DNA of 64,000 nucleotides. Origin: Thermoplasmata archaeon (lineage in GTDB: Archaea > Thermoplasmatota > Thermoplasmata > Lutacidiplasmatales > UBA184). The notes under the pieces are model-generated. The model did no database searches. It worked only from the letters and a program-made list of their open reading frames with translations, and was not told the origin of the DNA. Of this stretch, positions 41,777-50,166 are shown piece after piece. A program made the position numbers and the translations under genes. The stretch is from the NCBI GenBank assembly GCA_022750195.1, contig JAKIWE010000001.1, positions 432,672 through 496,671 on the forward strand, read 5' to 3'. Position 1 is the first letter of the stretch; the number at the start of each line of letters is the position of its first letter.

Positions 41777-42346
41777 CTAACTCGCAAAGACTTCCAGGAA
41801 TTCGATCAGGTCCTCGTAGCTTGACCACGGGATGGGGATTGCGCCCCAGGCCACGAGGCTCTGATAGTACGTCGTTCTCCGGCCCCGTTCCAGGGATTCG
41901 AAGACGACCCGGCCATCAGTACGCGAGCGTTCGCGGGCCGCTTGGCGTCCCTCCGAGTTCGACTCGTAGAATAGGCCGATGCTCTCGCCGTAAATTTCCT
42001 TCCGCTGAAGCGAGTGGAGAAGCCAGCCGATCTCGACGTCGAGGGCGGGCCGGACCGCTCCGTACGGCCAGTAGATGGCGTACCGATCAATGCGAGCCTC
42101 GTGCGCGATCCGAAGGAGCTTGTCGACCGGGGTCTCCTGTGAGCGATCGTGGTGGAGCTCGAGGGCGGTAGCCCTTAGGTCCGCGAGCCGCAAGCGCGCC
42201 ACGAGGCCGAACCTAACGTCCCGGGGAGTGGGGATCGGCTCTCCCTCCACGGTTCGTCCGGTGGGAAGGATATCCACGACCCACGCGGGAATCGCCGGTC
42301 GATATCTCCGGACCCAGGCCGAAGGTCCGAGGAGAATCAGCGCCAT
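41777..42346 (-). CDS. Conserved end-module protein, 189 aa (copy 2)
   Basis: Differs from 35443-36012 at one residue in the C-terminal region (YYQSLVAWG for YYQSLAAWG). Directly follows the winged-helix gene (TGA then ATG). Unknown family. Confidence 0.7.
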   Translation of the reverse strand: MALILLGPSAWVRRYRPAIPAWVVDILPTGRTVEGEPIPTPRDVRFGLVARLRLADLRATALELHHDRSQETPVDKLLRIAHEARIDRYAIYWPYGAVRPALDVEIGWLLHSLQRKEIYGESIGLFYESNSEGRQAARERSRTDGRVVFESLERGRRTTYYQSLVAWGAIPIPWSSYEDLIEFLEVFAS

Positions 42347-42697
42347 TCAGGCCGTCGTGAGGAGATCGGCGGTTCGTACCCCGAGCTCCTCACGACGACC
42401 CTGAACCTCCTTCTCGAGACTTCGAAGGAGCTTCAGCATGGCCCGACCTTTTTGGGAGATCTCGAGGTGCACGGGGACCGCGCCGCGGCGACCCCGTCCG
42501 GTGCGTTCCGCGCGAACTCGGACGAGGCCATACCCCCGCATCCAGTACAGCAACCGCTGGAAGGCCTGGCTGTGCATCCCGAGGGCCTTGCGGACCTGCT
42601 CGTATCGATCGATGGGGCCTTCGTCCAGGACGGCGAGCACTCTCCATGCCTCGGGGTGGCCGAGCACGTAGACAAGATGCTTGTCCGGGGGAATCAT
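42347..42697 (-). CDS. Winged-helix DNA-binding protein of the element end module (copy 2)
   Basis: 116 aa from the ATG at 42697. Differs from copy 1 by about three conservative changes (AVLDEGPIDRYEQ for AILDQGPVDRYEQ). Same promoter, same start palindrome. Having two nearly identical DNA-binding proteins suggests cross-regulation between the tandem elements. Confidence 0.78.
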   Translation of the reverse strand: MIPPDKHLVYVLGHPEAWRVLAVLDEGPIDRYEQVRKALGMHSQAFQRLLYWMRGYGLVRVRAERTGRGRRGAVPVHLEISQKGRAMLKLLRSLEKEVQGRREELGVRTADLLTTA

Positions 42698-42728
42698 CAC
42701 AAAAGGTGATTGAGCAGATTCTATAAAA
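42696..42728 (-). promoter_or_regulatory. Promoter and palindromic operator of winged-helix gene (copy 2)
   Basis: TTTTATAGA (42728-42720) about 27 bases before the ATG and the ATCAC-CTTTT-GTGAT inverted repeat (42710-42696) overlapping the start, as in copy 1. Confidence 0.6.
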
Positions 42729-42943
42729 CCCTTCGGACGGGCGAGCACCCTGCTGGCCGCGGTTCCTCGGCACGTGGGGCGTACGTGCAGAAGGGATGTC
42801 GAGCGCATCGCTGGTTCCCCACCGCCCGAGGAACTGACCACGCGCGAGCTGCTGCCGATGCTTCGAAGACCTGTTCGACCAGAGCCGTTCCGGGGGAGTC
42901 CCACCCCCAATTCGGGCAGCCCAATCTGGTGAAAAATGGGGAC

Positions 42944-42963
42944 GCCCCGGGTGGCCCCGGGGC
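42944..42963. terminator. GC-rich hairpin downstream of end module (copy 2)
   Basis: GCCCCGGG-TGGC-CCCGGGGC. The stem is identical to 36610-36629 while the loop differs, which argues for selection on the structure. Confidence 0.45.
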
Positions 42964-42970
42964 GAAGGGG

Positions 42971-43273
42971 TTAGTCTAGGTTGTCGAGGTCGCTTTCGGT
43001 GGAGGACCGAGCGGCCTCGGAGTACGCGAACTCGGCGAGCCAGGCGAACGAGCGATCCAGGGCATCCACGGGAGCGTCATCCGGGTCCCAAATCGGGTAG
43101 TGGGCTTCCGAACGGCAGATTCCCTGACGTGCCGGCTGATAACCGGGAGGTCGTCGGTTCAAATCCGACTGGGCCCACTTCACGTCAGAGAATCGCCCCA
43201 TCGAAAAAACACCGTTTACCGTTTGGGTTCCGAAAACGGCCCGTAGCTTGTCAGGAACCTGACAAGCTACCAA
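42971..43273 (-). CDS. Doubtful frame across att copy 3
   Basis: A 100-codon minus-strand frame. Its middle (SDVKWAQSDLNRRPPGYQP) is the antisense translation of the tRNA-Ile 3' part and not real protein. The C-terminal 50 residues (HYPIWDPDDAPVDALDRSFA, EAARSSTESDLDNLD) are acidic, protein-like and conserved beside att copy 2. They may be the C-terminus of an element gene whose circular, excised form places a start across attP. Confidence 0.25.
   Translation of the reverse strand: MVACQVPDKLRAVFGTQTVNGVFSMGRFSDVKWAQSDLNRRPPGYQPARQGICRSEAHYPIWDPDDAPVDALDRSFAWLAEFAYSEAARSSTESDLDNLD
43132..43197. repeat. att copy 3 (right end of island)
   Basis: 66 bp identical to 15072-15137. Weaker similarity to the integrase 3' end continues to about 43242, then stops at a palindrome. 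Confidence 0.85.
43243..43270. repeat. 13-bp perfect palindrome at the right island junction
   Basis: GTAGCTTGTCAGG-AA-CCTGACAAGCTAC. It begins exactly where similarity to the integrase 3' region ends and is followed by CAAAAATG. It could be a terminator-like hairpin, a protein-binding site, or the scar of a recombination event. Confidence 0.6.
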
Positions 43274-43330
43274 AAATGTAGTCTTGCCCGGACGGCAGGT
43301 TCATAGCCGCAAACCTTGGTCGCCTCAAGG

Positions 43331-43783
43331 ATGGCGGGACCGTCGCGTAACCCGAACCCCAAGTCTCACGCGGGGCTGTATGCGCTGGTCGCCGTCGTCG
43401 TGATCGTTGTTCTGCTCGTCGTCGGATACCTCGCCTACGGCGCGCTCGTGAAGAGTTCAACAAAGGTCGTAATCACGGCGGTGAATTGGAATCTCACGGG
43501 GTCAGGCTGTAGCGGTGACTCGCCCCAATCGACCAGGTCTGGGACGACCGTAACTGCTGGGGATTCAATCTCCGAGAGTCTCTTCTTGGTCAACAACGCG
43601 CCTTTCGGTAGCTGCACGTTCTCCAATCCGTCCGTCACCAATGGCTTCACGGTCGCATCCTCGAACGCGCCAATCACGATCATCGCTGGCGGAAGTCAGC
43701 TCTTGCAAATGCAAATCATTACACCGTCAACGGCTTTCAACGGGGTCCTCACTGTGAGCTTGAGTGTAACGACTTCGGCTTGA
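43331..43783 (+). CDS. Secreted single-pass protein with archaeal pilin-like N-terminus
   Basis: 150 aa from the ATG at 43331. Short basic N-terminus, a strong TM helix (LYALVAVVVIVVLLVVGYLA), then a Ser/Thr-rich extracellular domain with Cys pair (GSGCSGDS and FGSCTFSN). First gene right of the island. Possibly an archaeal flagellin/pilin-type or single-pass surface protein; no processing motif was identified. Confidence 0.7.
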   Translation: MAGPSRNPNPKSHAGLYALVAVVVIVVLLVVGYLAYGALVKSSTKVVITAVNWNLTGSGCSGDSPQSTRSGTTVTAGDSISESLFLVNNAPFGSCTFSNPSVTNGFTVASSNAPITIIAGGSQLLQMQIITPSTAFNGVLTVSLSVTTSA

Positions 43784-43831
43784 GATCGGCTCGACTCCCG
43801 GTGACCTCCGGGAACGCGATGGCGCCTTGTT

Positions 43832-44341
43832 TTGCGGGGTCTTGAAGTAGTCGGACTCACGTTGCCCACCGTGGCCCAGTCGGGACCGGCGACCCCTTCC
43901 CGGCCCCTATCGTACATTCCTCACCCGAAGGACTACGGGTCGGCGGGTCAACGACCTTCGACAGGGGCAGCACTCTGCATCGTCGGAGGAATGCTGATGC
44001 TGATGGAGGGAGTCCTAATCTCAGCGTACCCGAAGGCTCTTCCTTCCTGGCTCTACCATGTTGCATTCACCCTCCCGCCCGGTTCCGAAGCACTCGTTAT
44101 GGTGCTGACCGGGTTCGCGGTCTCTGGGTTGGGGGTGGTCGGATTCGGCCAGCCTGAATTGCACCGCCTCGACGGTGCGGCCATCTGGGTTTTCCTGTTC
44201 GTGAGCAACCTAACGGCGCTCGTTTCCGGATTCTACATCGGGGCTTTTCTCGCAGCTATAGGAGCCTCGCACATGTTCTGGTGGAAGCCGACGCCCGTTG
44301 GCGGCGCCGCAGCGATCAAACGATCCTTCGTGTCCCGTTAG
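43832..44341 (+). CDS. Four-TM membrane protein (DUF6114-like)
   Basis: Up to 169 aa (TTG start at 43832; the start is uncertain). Four TM helices: GAALCIVGGMLMLMEGVLIS, ALVMVLTGFAVSGLGVVGFG, AAIWVFLFVSNLTALVSGFY, IGAFLAAIGASHMFWW. The GxxLxxxGGxLxxxEG first helix and final AIGASHMF match the gene at 49693-50166, and the pattern resembles DUF6114 membrane proteins. Function unknown. Confidence 0.6.
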   Translation: MRGLEVVGLTLPTVAQSGPATPSRPLSYIPHPKDYGSAGQRPSTGAALCIVGGMLMLMEGVLISAYPKALPSWLYHVAFTLPPGSEALVMVLTGFAVSGLGVVGFGQPELHRLDGAAIWVFLFVSNLTALVSGFYIGAFLAAIGASHMFWWKPTPVGGAAAIKRSFVSR

Positions 44342-44701
44342 GCATCGCGGACAGTCGCGGCGTAGGGCTCCTTCCCAAAGTTTCGCCAATTTACGCACCC
44401 CCCAGAATTCGGCGGGGTCCGGGATGTCGGGGGATGGAATCCGGCTGGGCCCACCTCCTCGGCAGGGGACCAAGAATTCCGATTTCGGTTTCAGCGCCGG
44501 CTATTCGAGCGATTCTCGAGGGGAGAGGGCGTGGATTCTTGCCGAGAGAGAAACCGTGGACGCAGACCTGGAGCGGAGTTCCCCCCTTACCTTGAGGGAG
44601 GTCGGCGGTCGTGATTGAGAGGTCCTACCTCGCGGCCTAAAGGCCCTGACCGGGGAAAGGGAGTCGTCGGCCTCATCACGATCCGGGCCGAGGAATCAGG
44701 C
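44342..44701. other. Intergenic stretch, nothing recognised
   Basis: About 360 bases with only short frames. It probably contains the promoter for the PKD protein; no clear TATA box was found. Confidence 0.35.
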
Positions 44702-46570
44702 ATGGACCCGAGGGGTTACTCGTCGAGCCGATGGAGGGCCATTGTGCCCTCACTCTTCCTCGCTGCGGTGACTTTACTCGGAGCGGCCCCTCTCACCACC
44801 ATCGGAAATTCGACCGGGCACGGCACACCTGCGGGTACCTCCGCTGGGGCTCACTGCTCGAAGCCGGCCTCCGTGCTCATGCCGCTCGCCGGTCCGTCGG
44901 GATCGCTTGCTTCCGGTTCCACCCTCTCGTTCACTTACGAATTCGAGATCGTCCACTACTCGCCGTCCGACGGCCGCCTCGCCGTCTACCTCCCACGGTT
45001 GTTCGCTACCTTCCCGCTGGCCGGTGGGACCACCTTCGCCCTGAGCGTGGCGCCGCAGCAGTTGACCGTCGCCGACGGCAATTGGACCGCCGCCCCCGCT
45101 GGCACGTCCAGCCGCACCCTCAACTCGACGACGACCTTCGCGACCGGCGGGACGGCCCACCTCTCGAGCGAGCTCCTCGCGGTCATGGCGACAACGACCC
45201 AGTTCGAGGGCCTGAACCTATCGTTTCGGTGGCACTGGGTGAGCACGACGGTCGCAGGGAGCTCGGTAAGTCCCTGGTCGGTCAACACGGTGGACCAGAA
45301 TTGCCCGAGCGATTTCTGGCCGGCCCCCTACGTCGACCTGGTCCAGGATTGGAACCTCAAGGGACCCACCGGTAGCACCTTCACGGCGGCGTTGACCGGG
45401 TTCACCTCCCACCAGTACATCTTCCTCGAACTCGAGACGCCCACGGGGACGGTCGTCTACTCGCACGGCCAAACGACCCCGGCGGGGAACACGACCGCCC
45501 ACAATGTCACGATCGCGTACGACTGCTGGTGCGGACGCCTGTCGCCCGGCCAGTACCTCGTCCATATTCACAATCTGATGGGCTCCCTCCTGTACAGTGT
45601 CTCGGTCACCGTGACGGCACGCAATGGGCTCACCGTGTCCACGTCGGCCCAGCCCCTCTCCGGGCCGGCGCCGCTGACGGTTAGTTTCGGCTCGCAGGTC
45701 ACTTCCGGCGCACCGCCCTACGTGTACGCATGGACGTTCGGCGACGGGGGAACCAGCCCTGCCGCCGACCCGTCCCACACCTACCTCGTCGGTGGAAGCT
45801 TCGCCGTCCAGCTCTCGGTGACCGATTCCACCGGCGCCACCGCGTCGGCCCGTTCGACTGTGACGGTGGAAGGCACCGGCACTGGGCTCTCCCTCCACGT
45901 CTCGAGCAACGTTTCCACCGGACCGGCGCCCCTCTGGGTGGCGTTATCGGTGACCGCCTCGGGTGGGACTCCACCGTACGTCTACAACTGGGACACCGGG
46001 GACGGCGGCCGCTCCTCCGGGGCCACCGTTAGCCACCTGTACGTCCGGCCCGGGAACTTCACCGCGACGGTGACCGCCCGCGACTCAGGAGGTACGACCG
46101 CGAGCCACACCCTGGTGATCTCGGTCACCTCGGGGCTCGAGGTCCGGCTTTCCTCCACGCCGACCTCGCCGCAACCGGGCGATCACGTCACGATCACCGC
46201 GGCGGTCGCCGGCAACGTTTCGATCGTCGCCTACCGGTGGACGATCGACCGGCACCTCGCGAACGATACGGGGGCGACGCTCGGTCTGGGTCCGCTGCCC
46301 GCAGGAAGCTACGACATCGGCCTCAGCGTTCGGGACCGTTCGGGCGCCGAGGGCAACGGGTCGCTGACCCTCGTCGTGGCCAACGCCTCGGCCTCCGGCT
46401 CCCCCATGGTCGAGGCCGTGATCGGGGCCGTTCCCCCTTGGGGCTGGATTCCGATCGGGGCCGGTGTCGTCGCCGCGGTCTTCGGGCTGGCCGTCGCTCG
46501 TCGGAGACGCCCTCCGACCCCGCCTCCGACCATCGCCGGCCCTCGGAGCACAACGAACCCAGCGACCTAA
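44702..46570 (+). CDS. Secreted PKD-domain surface protein
   Basis: 622 aa from the ATG at 44702. Signal peptide (IVPSLFLAAVTLLGAAPL). An N-terminal beta-rich domain of about 300 residues. Two clear PKD domains (YAWTFGDGGTSPAADPSHTY and YNWDTGDGGRSSGATVSHLY, each with the DGG and H-x-Y signatures), a third Ig-like domain, and a C-terminal TM helix (IPIGAGVVAAVFGLAVA) with a basic Pro-rich tail. Cell-surface structural or adhesive role inferred. Confidence 0.85.
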   Translation: MDPRGYSSSRWRAIVPSLFLAAVTLLGAAPLTTIGNSTGHGTPAGTSAGAHCSKPASVLMPLAGPSGSLASGSTLSFTYEFEIVHYSPSDGRLAVYLPRLFATFPLAGGTTFALSVAPQQLTVADGNWTAAPAGTSSRTLNSTTTFATGGTAHLSSELLAVMATTTQFEGLNLSFRWHWVSTTVAGSSVSPWSVNTVDQNCPSDFWPAPYVDLVQDWNLKGPTGSTFTAALTGFTSHQYIFLELETPTGTVVYSHGQTTPAGNTTAHNVTIAYDCWCGRLSPGQYLVHIHNLMGSLLYSVSVTVTARNGLTVSTSAQPLSGPAPLTVSFGSQVTSGAPPYVYAWTFGDGGTSPAADPSHTYLVGGSFAVQLSVTDSTGATASARSTVTVEGTGTGLSLHVSSNVSTGPAPLWVALSVTASGGTPPYVYNWDTGDGGRSSGATVSHLYVRPGNFTATVTARDSGGTTASHTLVISVTSGLEVRLSSTPTSPQPGDHVTITAAVAGNVSIVAYRWTIDRHLANDTGATLGLGPLPAGSYDIGLSVRDRSGAEGNGSLTLVVANASASGSPMVEAVIGAVPPWGWIPIGAGVVAAVFGLAVARRRRPPTPPPTIAGPRSTTNPAT

Positions 46571-47026
46571 ATCTCGCCTCTGCCCACCGCAGCCCCGCGC
46601 GGTCGGCGTGCTCCTTGGTCCTGCGATCTTGATCTCCCAGCCAAGGCAGGTGAAGAATCCGGCTCCGCCGAGGTTCCTAGACGACGCCGCGGAACCTTCG
46701 AAGGGAGCCTGCTCGGAGATCGCCGGGCCGTCGCTCGGTTCGGCGCAAACTGGGCTCCCTGGACACCACCCTGGGCGGCGGCGAGAGCTGCACTAGGCCC
46801 TGCCTCGCCCCAGGATTGGTCACCCCGGGGAGATAGACGCGAGAGCCTAGTACGTATCCCTACGGCCGGGGAGTCTCTGTGTGGGATACACGACGCCGAC
46901 GAGCAGCCGGCGTCACTCCGTGCGCGCCCGGGCTCGGGCGGGCGTCGTTCCTGCGGCAACGCTCCCCCTCGCGGGCACGGACCGATCGAGAAGCCGCCTT
47001 CGGTCGCCCGGAGGCAAAGGAAGATC
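46571..47026. other. Intergenic stretch between convergent genes, nothing recognised
   Basis: About 455 bases between convergent stops. Frames present are Arg/Pro-rich shadows. No repeat or RNA gene seen. Confidence 0.35.
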
Positions 47027-49522
47027 CTACCCTGACGGGCCGGACCCAGGTGGCGGCGGCCGGGGCCGTCGTACCCGTCGCCAGTAGAGCGAACCAGCCA
47101 TGACAGCGACAACCGCGGCTCCCCCGATCAGAATCGGAAGGATCGGGAGGAGACTCCCCGGCGGAGGGCTCGTGTTCGGAGCTCCACCGATGGAGACATC
47201 GTGCACCTCCGCCCCCCCGTTGACGACGATGGTGGACCCCCCGACATTGGCTCCGCCCAAGGTGACCGTGAGGGAGTAGGTGCCGTTCGGCACCTCGAAC
47301 GAGTACCGTCCGTCCGGCGTCGTCACGGTCGACAGCCCGATCGGAAGGAGCCGGACGACCCCCGCGCTCACGGGGGTACCGTTCGCGAAGCGCACCGTAC
47401 CCGACACCAGGAAGGTGAACGGGACAAGCGTGAGGACGTGGGAGAGGGCGACTCCGGCCACGGTGATGTGTTCTGGGGCCGAGTACCAGCCCGGCATCCG
47501 TGCGCTGAGGACGTACGAACCGTTGGAGGCCCACAACGAGAAGCTTCCGTTCGCCGTGGTCGTCCCGTCCGTCGAGGAGTTCAGAAGAAGCTCGACGCCG
47601 GCCGGGGCCGGGGTGCCATTCCCGAATTGCACCTGACCGTAGATGGAAAACACCGGCACGAGCCGGGCCAGCATCACGCCCAGCGGTGACGGCGCGCCGG
47701 CCACGGTAAGCGGGACCGTTGACGGGCGGTAGAGGGCGGCCGTGATCGCGAGGCGGTAGCTGCCGTTGGCGAGACTCAACCGGAACTCCCCCGCCGGCCC
47801 GCTCACGTTCCCGCCGGTGATCCCTGCGGGGCCGCTCGCCACCGACACGGTCGCTCCCACGACGGGTTGGCCGGTGGTCGCGTCCGTGATAGTGCCGCTC
47901 TGGTTCCAGAGAAAGCGTTCCAGCGAGAAGTTCTGGACGACCCTGGACCCGGCGACGGTCACCGGCACCCGCACAGCACTCGAACCGGACTGCCATGCGG
48001 CGAGGGCGTAGCTACCGTTCGGCGCGGACAAGGCGTACGCACCGCCGCCGGTGGTCAACGTCGAGGCACCCCCGACCAGGTTGACCGCGGCTCCCACGGC
48101 GGGGGAGCCGTTGAGGGCGTAGGTCACGGTGCCCACGATCGGGAACTCGGGGGCGGTCGCAGCGACAAGAGCGAAGTTCTGCACCGCCGGTGATCCTGAC
48201 ACCGCCACCGTGGCGGACTGCGCGACAAATCCGCTCGCGGCCGCCGAAACGAGGTACGACCCGTTTGGTACTGTGAAGGAGTAGTCGCCCGCCGCGTCCG
48301 TCGTCGTCCACGCACTTGCGCCGAGCGTCACGTTGGCCCCGGCGATCGCGGTCCCGTCCGAGGCCGAGGTCACCGTCCCGTGGAGCGCGTACTCGGACGG
48401 CGGCGTCGTCGAGAAGTTGAACAGGCCCTTGAGCGGAGCGTACGCCGAGGAGTTGTCGGCGTGGCCGCAGCCGCCGACCTTGAGCCCGAGCAGCCACTCG
48501 GTCGTGGAGAGCAGGCTGTAGTGGGTGGCGTTGGTGGCGACGACGGCCCCTCCGCGAGAGAACGGAGAGACGGCCGCGAAGAACAGGTGGCCTCCTTGGA
48601 AGCCGCAGCATCCGCCGTTGGTGGTACCTTCGTCCCACGTGACGAACCAGACCGAGCTCGCGAACCAGGAGGCGTTGAGATACGGCGACAGCCACCGGTC
48701 GAGCCAGTGGTCCGCGTACGCGGTGCTGGTATCGTGGCCGTCGTCCGTCATGTTCGGCGCAAAGAAGGCATACTCCGGAATGGTGCCGGCCGCGACGTCG
48801 CTGTTCCAGGCCGTGAACGACTGGTCGTGCGCCCGGCAGAGCGAGGCATTCTGGTAGACGTCCGGATAGTAGACGAACGGATTGTGGTGGGCGATGTACG
48901 GGTAGGCATCGGAGCGGTCGCACGCCGACGGCATCGATTCGAAGAAACCCCCCCAACTGAGGCCGGCCTTCTGGGCGAGGTCGCCGATGTTCTCGGAGGA
49001 GCGAGAGGTGACCGCGTCGCTCCCGCACTGCCAGGTGGCCCCGGAGCTCACGGCCAGGTAGTTCGGAGCGGAGGGATGACAGAGGGCGTAGTAGTGCGAG
49101 GCGCTGGCGTACGTCTTCGCGAGCTTCACTTCGAAGGGGCCGTTCTGGGTGACCGAGGAGAGCTCTTCGTTCTCGAGGAAGATCGTGAACACGTGATGGA
49201 TCGGGGTGGGGAAGGTGGTCGTCCCCGGGAGCTCTCCCGACCGCGGGCTCGGCCCGACCGGGACTCGGGCTAGCTGGACGGTCCCACCCGCGTGCCCCGG
49301 GAGCGGGAGGGCTGCGGTCGAGACGATGAACAGGGCCGCCGCCAACAGCGCGATCATCGCGGTGGTTCGAGAGCTCCCCTCCGACCTTTGGGGCGGCCGA
49401 TCGAAGCTCGCGTTTTGGTTTCTCGCTCCGTGCACGCCGGACTCCGGAGGGCCCCCGCCTCGCCCGACCGGACCGAGCTGGCGGCGGCACCGAACGCGGA
49501 GAGAGAGGAGCCCTTCGCCCAT
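47027..49522 (-). CDS. Secreted phosphoesterase with carboxypeptidase-regulatory-like repeats
   Basis: 831 aa. TM or signal at about residues 55-75. Residues about 95-370 are a phosphoesterase-family domain (acid phosphatase/phospholipase C type): HHVFTIFLENEELSSV with Glu-Asn as metal ligand, SAPNYLAVSSG with the Ser/Asn-Tyr motif, TDDGHDTS, and VWFVTWDEG with GHLFF. Then five carboxypeptidase-regulatory-like beta repeats (each with AxVxL...T...GxYxFxVPNGSYxL) and a C-terminal TM helix. Probably releases phosphate outside the cell while staying anchored. The true start may lie a few codons inside, given a TATA-like box close to 49540. Confidence 0.85.
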   Translation of the reverse strand: MGEGLLSLRVRCRRQLGPVGRGGGPPESGVHGARNQNASFDRPPQRSEGSSRTTAMIALLAAALFIVSTAALPLPGHAGGTVQLARVPVGPSPRSGELPGTTTFPTPIHHVFTIFLENEELSSVTQNGPFEVKLAKTYASASHYYALCHPSAPNYLAVSSGATWQCGSDAVTSRSSENIGDLAQKAGLSWGGFFESMPSACDRSDAYPYIAHHNPFVYYPDVYQNASLCRAHDQSFTAWNSDVAAGTIPEYAFFAPNMTDDGHDTSTAYADHWLDRWLSPYLNASWFASSVWFVTWDEGTTNGGCCGFQGGHLFFAAVSPFSRGGAVVATNATHYSLLSTTEWLLGLKVGGCGHADNSSAYAPLKGLFNFSTTPPSEYALHGTVTSASDGTAIAGANVTLGASAWTTTDAAGDYSFTVPNGSYLVSAAASGFVAQSATVAVSGSPAVQNFALVAATAPEFPIVGTVTYALNGSPAVGAAVNLVGGASTLTTGGGAYALSAPNGSYALAAWQSGSSAVRVPVTVAGSRVVQNFSLERFLWNQSGTITDATTGQPVVGATVSVASGPAGITGGNVSGPAGEFRLSLANGSYRLAITAALYRPSTVPLTVAGAPSPLGVMLARLVPVFSIYGQVQFGNGTPAPAGVELLLNSSTDGTTTANGSFSLWASNGSYVLSARMPGWYSAPEHITVAGVALSHVLTLVPFTFLVSGTVRFANGTPVSAGVVRLLPIGLSTVTTPDGRYSFEVPNGTYSLTVTLGGANVGGSTIVVNGGAEVHDVSIGGAPNTSPPPGSLLPILPILIGGAAVVAVMAGSLYWRRVRRPRPPPPGSGPSG

Positions 49523-49535
49523 GCTGAGCCAGAGG

Positions 49536-49547
49536 TCTATATCTAGA
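49536..49547 (-). promoter_or_regulatory. TATA-like box upstream of the phosphoesterase gene
   Basis: TCTAGATATAGA, an AT-rich island in GC-rich DNA, centred about 20 bases before the ATG at 49522. That is slightly close for a leaderless start there and would fit a start a few codons downstream. Confidence 0.4.
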
Positions 49548-49692
49548 CGGGACCGCCGCCGTTACCACTCCTGAACTAACTGCCGGATTGGCGCCCGGGC
49601 TGCGCGTGGCCCTGGGCGGGGTCGTCGACGGCGTGGAGCGTCGCCCGGAAGGGTCGACGGTGCCGTTCGAAGTGTTCAAAGCCGTGGGACCG

Positions 49693-50166
49693 ATGGGCTC
49701 GCCGCCGGAATCAACGATCGTCCTTCCGCTCCCTTTCCGCGGAGCCACTGTCGGGCGGGCGGGAGCCGCCGTGGCCGTCGTCGGAGGCGTTCTGATCTTT
49801 CTGGAAGGAGCGCTCGGCTGGTCCTACGGATTCGCCGAGCTCTCGGAGTTCGCCGTGGTCGCCGGAGGCGCGATCGTGGGACTTGCGGTGGCCGCCGAAC
49901 TGCGGAGCCGCTTTCGGCAGCTGTTCGGCGCCCTGATCCTGTTGATCGCCTTGGCCTCCTTGTTCGGGATCAGCGGCTACCTCCTCGGAACCTTGCTGGG
50001 AACCTTGGGCGGGTCTCTGCTCGTCCTCACGCCCGGCTTTTCGGCTTCGTCGTTCCGGGGTCGACCCACGCTCTCGAGCGCGGACCTGGGACCTCCCTGC
50101 CCAACGTGCGGCCGACACGTGCCACTGTGGACGTCGACCTGCCCGTACCGTAAGGCGGCCAGCTAG
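49693..50166 (+). CDS. Four-TM membrane protein with C-terminal zinc-ribbon-like motif
   Basis: 157 aa from the ATG at 49693 (the frame is open to a TTG at 49588). Helices GAAVAVVGGVLIFLEGALGW, FAVVAGGAIVGLAVAAEL, LFGALILLIALASLFGISGY and LGTLLGTLGGSLLVL. Same first-helix pattern as 43832-44341 (DUF6114-like). The C-terminus adds PCPTCGRHVPLWTSTCPYR, a half zinc ribbon. Function unknown. Confidence 0.65.
   Translation: MGSPPESTIVLPLPFRGATVGRAGAAVAVVGGVLIFLEGALGWSYGFAELSEFAVVAGGAIVGLAVAAELRSRFRQLFGALILLIALASLFGISGYLLGTLLGTLGGSLLVLTPGFSASSFRGRPTLSSADLGPPCPTCGRHVPLWTSTCPYRKAAS

Larger units (their letters stand above)
15072..43197. mobile_element. Composite tRNA-Ile-integrated island (two tandem related elements)
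   Basis: The island is bounded by direct repeats of the tRNA-Ile 3' part and contains a third copy inside. Element A spans about 15118-36797 with an intact tyrosine recombinase at its left end. Element B spans about 36864-43131 with only an integrase remnant. Both right ends carry the same 1.6-kb module. The gene content is mostly unknown small membrane and secreted proteins plus a repeat-delimited cassette array. No replication, capsid or conjugation genes were recognised, so it is not clearly a virus or plasmid; it looks like a genomic island or a decayed integrative element. Confidence 0.75.
41595..43197. repeat. 1.6-kb end-module duplication, copy 2
   Basis: Second copy of 35265-36863 with the same gene order. 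The upstream 41.0-41.5 kb differs from element A, so the homology break lies in the zinc-ribbon gene. Confidence 0.85.

Noticed and set aside
46567-47112. 181-codon minus-strand frame between the PKD and phosphoesterase genes
   Set aside because: Arg/Pro/Ser-rich without structure and overlapping the end of the phosphoesterase gene.
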